NCBI GenBank assembly: GCA_025935735.1
Contig: JAICUS010000246.1
Location: forward strand, 1-8,369
Origin: Solirubrobacteraceae bacterium
Lineage (GTDB): Bacteria > Actinomycetota > Thermoleophilia > Solirubrobacterales > Solirubrobacteraceae
Reading direction: 5' to 3'
Length of the DNA stretch: 8,369 nucleotides
Below, piece by piece: positions 1-5,602 of the stretch (positions are counted from its first letter, which is position 1; every line of letters starts with the position of its first letter). Under the pieces are notes generated by a model. The model saw nothing but the letters and a program-made list of their open reading frames with translations, was not told where the DNA came from and did not search any database. Both the position numbers and the translations under genes were made by a program.

Positions 1-1110
1 ATCGTGGCGTTCGACCTCATCCTCGGCCGCAAGCTCGCCTGGCCGGTGGCGATGTCGTGCATCGTCATCGAGGGCGTGGTGGCGTTCCTGCTCGTGCTGG
101 GCGGCCTGCGCGAGGCGATCATGCGGGCCATCCCGCACGAGATCAAGCTGTCGATCGGCGTCGGCATCGGCTTGTTCATCGCGCTCGTCGGGCTGCGCGA
201 CGCGGGGATCACGGTCAACGACCCGGCGACGGGCATCGGGCTCGGCGAGCTGACGAGCGGGCCGGCGCTCATCTCGCTCGGCGGGCTGCTGGTGGCGGTC
301 GTGCTGACCGCCCGCCGCGTCCGGGGGGCGATCCTGCTGGGCATCCTCGCCGCCACGGCGCTGGGGCTGATCTTCGGCGTGCTCGACGGGCCGTCGAAGG
401 TGGCGGAGTTCCCCAGCTCGAGCTCGTTCTCGACCATCGGCGACGCGCTGAAGCCGTCCAACCTGGGCGACGCGATCACCTGGGCGCTCGTGCCGGTGAT
501 CTTCGTGCTGTTCATGTCGGACTTCTTCGACACGGTCGGCACGGCGGTGGCGGTGTCGAGCCAGGGCGGGCTGCTCGACAAGGACGGCCAGGTGCCGCGC
601 CTGAAGCGCCTGCTGCTGGTGGACTCCGGCGCGGCCGCGTTCGGCGGCGCGATGGGCGTCTCCAGCGTCACCACCTACGTCGAGTCCGGCGCCGGCGTGG
701 GCGAGGGCGCACGCACCGGCCTCGCGTCGCTGGTCACCGGCGGGCTGTTCGTGCTGACGATCTTCTTCGTGCCGCTGATCGCCGTGGTCGCCCAGGGCGT
801 GACGGTGGGCCAGACGACGTTCTACCCGGCGGTCGCGCCGGCGCTGATCATGATCGGCTACCTCATGCTGCGGCTGGTCGCGGACGTCGATTGGTCACGG
901 CCGGAGGCCGGCATCCCGGTGTTCTTCGTCATCGCCGGCATCCCGCTGACGTTCTCGATCAGCGCGGGCATCGGCCTGGGCATCCTGTCGTATGTCGCCG
1001 TCATGGCGGGCACAGGCCGCTGGCGCCAGATCCACCCGCTCATGTGGGCGCTGGTGCCGCTGTTCCTCGCCTTCTTCGCGTCGGATTGGCTCTCAGCACA
1101 CGTGTTCTAG
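1..1110 (+). CDS. NCS2-family nucleobase (purine-type) permease, 5' truncated by window edge
   Basis: Integral-membrane transporter of the NCS2 nucleobase:cation symporter superfamily, closest in motif style to the AzgA/GhxP (COG2252) purine permeases. The visible part is about 369 codons ending at TAG 1108-1110. The frame is open to base 1, and the GTG at 4 aligns with the middle of a transmembrane region, so the true start lies upstream and roughly 90 residues are missing against a usual length near 450. Counting from the GTG: hydrophobic segments run throughout; the TM8-type motif DFFDTVGT is at 173-180 and the TM10-type motif TTYVESGAGVGEGARTGL at 223-240, whose Glu227 sits where the family binds substrate. 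The last residues are a hydrophobic helix and a short tail. Substrate (adenine, guanine, hypoxanthine or xanthine) cannot be set from this fragment. The gene converges on the DUF2017 gene, with the stops overlapping. Confidence 0.9.
   Translation: MVAFDLILGRKLAWPVAMSCIVIEGVVAFLLVLGGLREAIMRAIPHEIKLSIGVGIGLFIALVGLRDAGITVNDPATGIGLGELTSGPALISLGGLLVAVVLTARRVRGAILLGILAATALGLIFGVLDGPSKVAEFPSSSSFSTIGDALKPSNLGDAITWALVPVIFVLFMSDFFDTVGTAVAVSSQGGLLDKDGQVPRLKRLLLVDSGAAAFGGAMGVSSVTTYVESGAGVGEGARTGLASLVTGGLFVLTIFFVPLIAVVAQGVTVGQTTFYPAVAPALIMIGYLMLRLVADVDWSRPEAGIPVFFVIAGIPLTFSISAGIGLGILSYVAVMAGTGRWRQIHPLMWALVPLFLAFFASDWLSAHVF
1107..1110. other. Convergent stop-stop overlap on palindrome CTAG
   Basis: The bases CTAG read TAG on the plus strand (1108-1110, end of the permease) and TAG on the minus strand (1109-1107, end of the DUF2017 gene). 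The two genes therefore overlap tail-to-tail by 4 bp. No stem-loop terminator can lie between them, so each transcript must run into the other gene or end inside it. Confidence 0.9.
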
Positions 1111-1586
1111 AGGGTGTCGAGTTGGGCCTCGACGATCTCCTCCAGGAGCACGCCCAGATAGCCGTACAGCGCCATCGTCGGCGCGTCGGGGTCGTCCTTG
1201 TCCAGCGCGAACGGCTGCGTGTCCTCCTGGACGTCGAGCATCGTGCCGAGGACGAGCCGGAGCGCGTTGACCGCGTGCATCCAGGCGGTCAGCTGGTCCT
1301 CCGTCAGCTCGGTCTCGTCGACGGTGGCCTCGACCACGTCGACGGCGGCCAGCCGCCCGCTCTGGAGCTCCTCGCGGGTGAGCCGCTGGTACTCGGCCTG
1401 GTGGTCGGGGTCCTCGGCGTAGGCCGCGGGGTACAGGCGGCGCACGCGCGGGTCGCCGGCGTCGAGGGTGAGCAGCGCGCGCAGGTCGCCGAGCAGGCCC
1501 TTGACCAGCGTGCGCTCGTCGTCGGGCAGGCGCAGCTCGTAGCGGCCGCGCCGGCCCACGATCCGGCGCTTGGGACGGCCCAGCAT
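1107..1586 (-). CDS. DUF2017 family protein, ClpS-associated
   Basis: A 159-residue soluble protein of the actinobacterial DUF2017 family; the biochemical role is not established. Family-type features are the N-terminal basic strand region, the block DPRVRRLYPAAY at 45-56, and the helix containing NALRLVLGTMLDV at 107-119. A final amphipathic helix runs to the C-terminus. I place the start at ATG 1586-1584 rather than the upstream in-frame ATG at 1610, because this start forms a TGATG overlap with the clpS stop, puts the family N-terminus at the right place, and has AGGA just upstream inside clpS. It is the last gene of the azlC-azlD-coaA-clpS run and is probably translationally coupled to clpS. 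DUF2017 genes commonly sit next to clpS in actinobacteria, which suggests but does not prove a role in the same proteolysis pathway. Confidence 0.85.
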   Translation of the reverse strand: MLGRPKRRIVGRRGRYELRLPDDERTLVKGLLGDLRALLTLDAGDPRVRRLYPAAYAEDPDHQAEYQRLTREELQSGRLAAVDVVEATVDETELTEDQLTAWMHAVNALRLVLGTMLDVQEDTQPFALDKDDPDAPTMALYGYLGVLLEEIVEAQLDTL

Positions 1587-1873
1587 CAGTCCTGCTGCAT
1601 GGTCGCCCACAGGCCGTGCTCGTGCAGGCGGAACACGTCCAGCTCCGCCTTCTCGCGCGTGCCGCTCGACACCACGGCGCGCCCCTTCTGGTGGACGTCC
1701 AGCATCAGCTTGGTGGCCTTCGCGCGGTCGTAGCCGAACAGCTTCTGGAAGACGAGCACGACGTAGCTCATCAGGTTGATCGGGTCGTTCCAGACGATCA
1801 CGATCCAGGGCTTGTCCGGCGTGACCGACTCGTCGCTGCGCGGGAGCTGGACCTCGGCTGGGGCGGCGGACAC
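1586..1873 (-). CDS. clpS: ATP-dependent Clp protease adaptor ClpS
   Basis: Small cytoplasmic adaptor (95 aa) that binds proteins bearing destabilising N-terminal residues and hands them to the Clp AAA+ unfoldase. The N-terminal ~20 residues are a flexible extension. The folded domain starts at [10 protein letters not shown], with Asn29-Asp30 matching the N-degron pocket Asn-Asp of E. coli ClpS, Met35 the gatekeeper and His61 in DVHQKG the pocket histidine. The C-terminus LWATMQQD is typical of the actinobacterial branch. Start is GTG 1873-1871 with GGAG only 3 nt upstream, a tight spacing. The end of coaA is 10 nt upstream, and the clpS TGA overlaps the DUF2017 ATG by 1 nt. Length and all key residues fit a working adaptor. 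Confidence 0.95.
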   Translation of the reverse strand: MSAAPAEVQLPRSDESVTPDKPWIVIVWNDPINLMSYVVLVFQKLFGYDRAKATKLMLDVHQKGRAVVSSGTREKAELDVFRLHEHGLWATMQQD

Positions 1874-1883
1874 CGGCTCCAGG

Positions 1884-2795
1884 TTACGCGCGCCGGAGCA
1901 GGATCCGGCGGACGAAGTGGTCGGGGCCCTTCTCGAGGATGAGGTCCGCGCGCGGGCGGGTGGGCTGGATGTTGTCGCGCAGGTTCGGCCGGTTCGTGCG
2001 CTCCCAGATCGCCTGCGCGACCGCGAGCGCCTCGTCGTCGGACAGCTGGGCGTAGCGATGGAAGTAGGACTCGGGCTTCTGGAAGGCGCCGTTGCGCAGC
2101 GCGAGAAAGCGCTCCAAGTACCAGCGGCGGACGTCGGCCTCCTCGGCGTCCAGGTAGAGCGCGAAGTCGACGAAGTCGGACACGTAGACCGGCGCGCTGC
2201 CGCGCTGGAGCACGTTGATGCCCTCGAGCACGACCACGTCGGGGGCGCGGATCAGTTGGGCGTCGTCCGGGATGACGTCGTAGCGCAGGTGCGAGTACCG
2301 CGGCGCGCGGACCTCGGGCGCGCCGCCCTTGAGGTCGGCCACGAAGCGCAGCAGCCCGCGCCGGTCGTAGCTCTCCGGGAAGCCCTTGCGCTCGAGGATG
2401 CCGCGCTCGACGAGGGTCGCGTTGGGGAGCAGGAAGCCGTCGGTGGTGACGAGCTCGACCCGCCAGTACGGGCGCAGCCGCGTGAGCAGGCGGACGATCA
2501 GCCGCGCCGCGGTGCTCTTGCCCACCGCGACGCTGCCGGCCAGCGCGAGCAGGAAGGGCACGCTGTGCGCCGGCTCGTGCAGGAACGCGCCCTGGGCCGA
2601 CGAGAGCGCCCGCGCCGCCTCCACGCGCACGGCGAGCAGGCGGGCGAGCGGCACGTAGACCTCGTCCATCTCGGCCTGCGCCACGGGCTCGCCGAGCCCG
2701 CTCAGCCCGGCCAGCTCGTCGTAGCCGATCGACGCCGCGCCGCTCCCCAGCCCGCGCCAGCGCTCGCGCTCGATCGCGGCGAACGGCGAGCCCAT
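1884..2795 (-). CDS. coaA: Type I pantothenate kinase
   Basis: Cytoplasmic kinase (303 aa; E. coli CoaA is 316) that phosphorylates pantothenate with ATP, the first and usually controlling step of coenzyme A synthesis. It aligns end-to-end with bacterial CoaA. The Walker A loop GSVAVGKST is at 87-95 (Lys93), TTDGF at 117-121 carries the catalytic-type Asp119, KGFPESYD is at 137-144, YSHLRYD at 167-173, and [12 protein letters not shown] at 206-217. Arg98 and His169 match the positions of E. coli Arg106 and His177, linked to CoA feedback inhibition, so feedback control is probably kept. The C-terminus [13 protein letters not shown] matches the family. Start is ATG 2795-2793, 12 nt after the azlD stop, with a weak GAGAG upstream. 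The placement between azlD and clpS suggests co-transcription with the exporter genes. Confidence 0.96.
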   Translation of the reverse strand: MGSPFAAIERERWRGLGSGAASIGYDELAGLSGLGEPVAQAEMDEVYVPLARLLAVRVEAARALSSAQGAFLHEPAHSVPFLLALAGSVAVGKSTAARLIVRLLTRLRPYWRVELVTTDGFLLPNATLVERGILERKGFPESYDRRGLLRFVADLKGGAPEVRAPRYSHLRYDVIPDDAQLIRAPDVVVLEGINVLQRGSAPVYVSDFVDFALYLDAEEADVRRWYLERFLALRNGAFQKPESYFHRYAQLSDDEALAVAQAIWERTNRPNLRDNIQPTRPRADLILEKGPDHFVRRILLRRA

Positions 2796-2807
2796 CGGCG
2801 AAGTCTC

Positions 2808-3119
2808 TCAGCCGAGCGCGCGGACCGCGGCGGTGGCCGCGGCGGCGACGAGCACGACCACGAGCATCGGCGCCCGGGCGGCGATGGCCGCGACCGCCGC
2901 GCCGAGGCCGGCGAGCCGGGCGTCGAACGCGATCCCGGCGCCGTCGCGGTTGAGCGTCTCGTAGATGACGAGCCCCGCGAGGATGGCCGGCGCGACGAGC
3001 CGCGTGACCTGGATCGCCCGCTCCGACGGCCGCCGCCCGCCCGCGGTGAGCGGCCCGACCGCGCGCATGCCCAGCGTGCCCACGGTCAGCGCGGCGATGA
3101 CGATCCACACGCCGGTCAC
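2808..3119 (-). CDS. azlD: AzlD family branched-chain amino-acid transport subunit
   Basis: Small membrane protein (103 aa), the partner of AzlC in the AzlCD (LIV-E) exporter of branched-chain amino acids and analogues. The N-terminal segment, about 4-24, is hydrophobic and holds the family-type TLGMRAVGP. A short basic loop GGRRPSER at 27-34 follows, then hydrophobic segments at about 40-54, 66-82 and 84-100. The start is GTG 3119-3117, overlapping the azlC stop by 4 nt (GTGA), the usual azlC-azlD coupling. Family identity rests on size, topology and position after azlC more than on strong sequence motifs. Substrate is inferred from the family; for many AzlCD pairs it has not been tested. 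Confidence 0.88.
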   Translation of the reverse strand: MTGVWIVIAALTVGTLGMRAVGPLTAGGRRPSERAIQVTRLVAPAILAGLVIYETLNRDGAGIAFDARLAGLGAAVAAIAARAPMLVVVLVAAAATAAVRALG

Positions 3120-3850
3120 GCGTCACCCCTCACTGCCGCGGGTCGCGCCGCCCGCGGGTCGCCGCCGCGCCGCGCGTCCTCGCCGCCGGGCGCCGCCTGG
3201 GCGCGCAGCCCGAGCAGCGCGCCCAGCGAGGCGGCCACCACGGGCACGCCCGCCGGCGCCACCGGCATCAGCGCGAGCGCCAGCCCGCCGCCGAGCACCG
3301 CGGCGGCCCGCGGCCCCCGCCCGCGCGTCTCGCCGGCCAGCAGCGCGGCGTAGAACGCGACGAAGATCGAGTCCAGCCCGAGCGCCCGCGGGTCGCCGAT
3401 CGCCCCGCCGCCCAGCACGCCGGCGGCGGTGCCGGCGATCCAGGCCGCGCCCTGGGCGGTCGAGGCGCCGATCAGCACGCCGCGGTCGTACGTGCCGTCG
3501 CCGCGGCTGGAGAGCACGAACGAGGCGTCGACGATGGCGATCGACTGCACCACGCGCGCCAAAGGCCGCCCGGGCAGGAACGGCCCCACGGCCAGGCCCA
3601 TGGGCAGCCAGCGGAGGTTCATCAGCATCCCGGCGACGATCGCCGTGACCACGCCGCCGCCGGCCGCCAGCACGGTCAGCGCCGCGAACTGCGCCGCCCC
3701 GGAGAACACCACGATCGACATGACGATCGGCGCCACCGAGCCCATCACCGGCTGCGCGAGCACGCCGAACGAGATGCCCAGGGCGAACGTCGGCAGCACG
3801 AGCGGCAGCCCCTTGCGCATGCCTGCCTTGACGTCCATGCCCCCTGGCAT
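3116..3850 (-). CDS. azlC: AzlC family branched-chain amino-acid exporter, large subunit
   Basis: Polytopic membrane protein (244 aa), the main subunit of the AzlCD exporter. The N-terminal block AGMRKGLPLVLPTFALGISF at 9-28 leads into the first membrane helix. FSGAAQFAAL at 49-58 and NLRWLPMGLA at 78-87 are the AzlC signature regions, followed by DASFVLSS at 108-115 and further hydrophobic segments to about 215. The last ~29 residues are hydrophilic and Arg/Pro/Ala-rich. I chose ATG 3850-3848 because TAAGG lies 9 nt upstream. The alternative ATG at 3838 has AGGGG crowded against it (240 aa). The in-frame extension to 4000 runs through the divergent CGNR gene and looks non-coding. First gene of the five-gene operon, with its control region shared with the CGNR gene. 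Confidence 0.92.
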   Translation of the reverse strand: MPGGMDVKAGMRKGLPLVLPTFALGISFGVLAQPVMGSVAPIVMSIVVFSGAAQFAALTVLAAGGGVVTAIVAGMLMNLRWLPMGLAVGPFLPGRPLARVVQSIAIVDASFVLSSRGDGTYDRGVLIGASTAQGAAWIAGTAAGVLGGGAIGDPRALGLDSIFVAFYAALLAGETRGRGPRAAAVLGGGLALALMPVAPAGVPVVAASLGALLGLRAQAAPGGEDARRGGDPRAARPAAVRGDA

Positions 3851-3859
3851 ACCCGGCGA

Positions 3860-3864
3860 CCTTA
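3860..3864 (-). promoter_or_regulatory. Ribosome-binding-site candidate deciding the azlC start
   Basis: Read on the minus strand these bases are TAAGG, complementary to the 16S rRNA tail, 9 nt before ATG 3850. The same bases extended by one (TAAGGT, 3864-3859) also fit an actinobacterial -10 of type TANNNT, with TTACCA at 3888-3883 as a 4-of-6 match to a -35 at 18-nt spacing. If that reading is right, the azlC message would be almost leaderless. The sequence alone cannot separate the two readings. Confidence 0.45.
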
Positions 3865-3888
3865 CCGGATAACATCTACATCTGGTAA
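3862..3888. promoter_or_regulatory. 27-bp imperfect palindrome, candidate operator for CGNR/azlC
   Basis: The arms TTACCGGAT (3862-3870) and ATCTGGTAA (3880-3888) are inverted repeats matching at 8 of 9 positions, separated by 9 bp. The element fills nearly all of the 37-bp divergent intergenic region. It overlaps the azlC ribosome-site/-10 candidate on one side and the first base of the CGNR start codon on the other. Its base composition is about 40% GC inside otherwise very GC-rich DNA. TAACAT at 3870-3875 could be a -10 for the CGNR gene. The symmetry and placement suggest a dimeric regulator bound here would affect both genes; that the CGNR protein is the binder is inference. Confidence 0.6.
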
Positions 3889-4511
3889 TGGAGACACCCG
3901 AGACCATCAAGCTCCTCGGCGGCCGGCTCTGCCTGCACTTCGCCAACACCGTCGACCGCTCGGACACCGGCGAGCCGCTCCCGGCCACCGACGCCCTCAC
4001 CGAACCCGACGCGCTCGAGCGCTGGGCCCACCGGCTGCGCCTCGACGAGCCGGGAGCCGAGCCACGCCCGCGCGCGGAGCGGAGCGCCGCCGCCTCGCCG
4101 CCCGCCGCCTTCCCGCCCGAGCTCGCCGCCGCGCGCGAGCTCCGCGCCGTCCTCTACCGGCTCTTCTCGTCCGTCGCCGCCGACGAGACGCCGTCCCCCG
4201 ACGCGCTCGACGCGCTCCGCGCAGTGCACGCCGAGGGCGTCGCGGCCGCCCACCTCGCCGCCCACCCCGACGGCGCCTACGCGCTCGCCTGGCCGCCCGA
4301 CGAGCCGCGCCGCGTCCGCTACGCCGTCGCCGCCGATGCCGTCGCACTGCTGGGCGACGCCGCCGCCCTCGCCCGGCTGCACCAGTGCCCCGGCCGCAAC
4401 TGCGGCTGGTTCTTCCTGAACACCAGCGGGCGGCAGCGCTGGTGCTCGATGGCCTCGTGCGGCAGCCGCGCGAAGATGCGCCGCATGTACGCGCGCCGCC
4501 GCGCCGCCTAG
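3888..4511 (+). CDS. ABATE domain / CGNR zinc-finger putative transcriptional regulator
   Basis: A 207-residue cytoplasmic protein with the two-part layout of the CGNR family. The N-terminal ABATE-type domain begins LLGGRLCLHFANTV at 9-22. A Pro/Ala/Arg-rich linker covers about 52-77, followed by a helical region. A C-terminal zinc finger spans about 164-205, with Cys167, Cys172, Cys186 and Cys191 spaced C-x4-C-x13-C-x4-C and a strongly basic end (KMRRMYARRR). The name motif reads CGSR here (191-194) instead of CGNR. The family is predicted, mostly without direct experiments, to bind DNA through the finger. The ATG at 3888 has no convincing ribosome site; a -10-like TAACAT lies 12 nt before it, so a leaderless or near-leaderless message is possible. 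The gene is divergent from azlC across the palindrome, and its stop overlaps that of the M24 gene. Confidence 0.9.
   Translation: METPETIKLLGGRLCLHFANTVDRSDTGEPLPATDALTEPDALERWAHRLRLDEPGAEPRPRAERSAAASPPAAFPPELAAARELRAVLYRLFSSVAADETPSPDALDALRAVHAEGVAAAHLAAHPDGAYALAWPPDEPRRVRYAVAADAVALLGDAAALARLHQCPGRNCGWFFLNTSGRQRWCSMASCGSRAKMRRMYARRRAA
4508..4511. other. Second convergent stop-stop overlap on CTAG
   Basis: CTAG gives TAG on the plus strand (4509-4511, end of the CGNR gene) and TAG on the minus strand (4510-4508, end of the M24 peptidase gene), exactly as at 1107-1110. The gene ends overlap by 4 bp and leave no room for a dedicated terminator. Confidence 0.9.
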
Positions 4512-5593
4512 AGCACGCGCAGCTCGAGCGGCAACTCCGAGAGCAGCACCGGCCCGTCCGCGCCGACGAGGACGTCGTCCTCCAGCCGGATCCCGCCGTG
4601 CTCGGAGTGGTAGATGCCCGGCTCGACCGTGAAGATCATCCCCTCGCGCAGGACGGCGTCGGACGTGGGGATGAGGAACGGCGGCTCGTGGATCTCCGCG
4701 CCGACCGCGTGGCCGGCGCCGTGCAGACAGGCGCCGAGCTCGGGGGAGCGGGTGATGATCGCGCGCTGGGCGGCGTCGACGTCGCGGGCGCCGTTGCCGG
4801 CGCGGGTGGCATCGACGGCGGCGACGTAGGCCTCGTGGACCAGCTCCCAGGCGGCGCGGGCCCAGTCGGACGGCTCGCCGGCCGTGGCGCAGCGGGTGAT
4901 GTCGCCCCAGTAGCCGTCGAACTGGACGGCGATGTCGGCGCACACGACGTCGCCGGGCTCCAGCACGCGCGATCCGGGGCTGCCGTGCGGGTCGGCGGCG
5001 TGGGCGCCGAAGAGGATGTGCGGCTCGGCGTGCTTGCCGCCGCGGCGGCTGAGCGAGTACTGCGCGCGGGCGTTGGCGTCGGCCTCGGTCTGCCCCGGGC
5101 GCAGTTCGGCCCACAGCTCCTCGTAGACCTCGGCGAGGTGACGGCACGCCGCCCGCACCGCCTCGACCTCCTCGGCGTCCTTGGCCTCGCGCAGGCGCAT
5201 GACGAGATCGCCCGCGGGGACGAGCTCGAACCCCGCGTCCGCCAGCGCCCGCGCGCGGGCGAAGTTGAGGTGGTCCTCCTCGACGCCGATCCGCCGCGAG
5301 CCGTCCAGCACCCGCGCCACCTCGGGCAGCCCGTCGGACTCGCCGGTGGGATACAAGAGGCGCTCCAGGCCGGTGGGAGCGGCGCCGACCCCCTCGCGGT
5401 CGAGCGAGGGGGCGATCAGCGCCCCGGCCCCGCCCCGCCGCACCGCCACGCCGAAGAACCGCTCCAGCTGGAGGCCCCAGAAGCCGGTGAGGTAGGCGAT
5501 CGAGGCGTCCTTGGTGGCGAGTACGGCGTCGAGCCCGGCCTCTTCGAGGAGGCCGTCGAGCGCGGCGACGCGGGAGTCGGGACCGGTGGGCAT
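4508..5593 (-). CDS. M24 family metallopeptidase (Xaa-Pro peptidase-like)
   Basis: Predicted cytoplasmic two-metal aminopeptidase/dipeptidase of the creatinase/prolidase fold, 361 aa, a usual length for PepQ/YpdF-type proteins. The N-terminal creatinase-like domain (about 7-135) includes KDASIAYLTGF. The C-terminal pita-bread domain carries all five metal ligands: Asp220 (CADIAV), Asp231 (WGDITR, spaced 11 as in MetAP), His295 (GAGHAVG), Glu324 (FTVEPGIY) and Glu338 (GIRLEDD). His302 in IHEPP is the usual second-shell/catalytic histidine. One small oddity is GHAVG where the family usually has GHG(I/V)G. Start ATG 5593 lies 9 nt after the PD40 stop with no clear ribosome site, so coupling to the upstream gene is likely. 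Proline-peptide cleavage is probable but substrate is unproven; other M24 activities remain possible. Confidence 0.92.
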   Translation of the reverse strand: MPTGPDSRVAALDGLLEEAGLDAVLATKDASIAYLTGFWGLQLERFFGVAVRRGGAGALIAPSLDREGVGAAPTGLERLLYPTGESDGLPEVARVLDGSRRIGVEEDHLNFARARALADAGFELVPAGDLVMRLREAKDAEEVEAVRAACRHLAEVYEELWAELRPGQTEADANARAQYSLSRRGGKHAEPHILFGAHAADPHGSPGSRVLEPGDVVCADIAVQFDGYWGDITRCATAGEPSDWARAAWELVHEAYVAAVDATRAGNGARDVDAAQRAIITRSPELGACLHGAGHAVGAEIHEPPFLIPTSDAVLREGMIFTVEPGIYHSEHGGIRLEDDVLVGADGPVLLSELPLELRVL

Positions 5594-5602
5594 GCCGGCA
5601 GG

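Noticed and set aside
1587..1610. Upstream ATG for the DUF2017 gene at 1610
   Set aside because: It would overlap clpS by 25 nt and adds eight residues not expected for the family; ATG 1586 gives the TGATG junction.
57..1733. Plus-strand open frame of 558 codons overlapping the permease
   Set aside because: Out-of-frame shadow of a clear NCS2 permease, then antisense to DUF2017 and clpS; Arg-rich with no domain.
1776..3353. Long plus-strand open frame of 525 codons opposite coaA/azlD/azlC
   Set aside because: It is antisense to well-identified genes and Arg/Ala/Gly-rich with no family motif; it arises because high-GC third positions suppress stop codons in the opposing frame.
3851..4000. 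N-terminal extension of azlC to an ATG at 4000
   Set aside because: It would run antisense through the CGNR gene start and the palindrome, shows no hydrophobic or family sequence, and a better start with a ribosome site exists at 3850.
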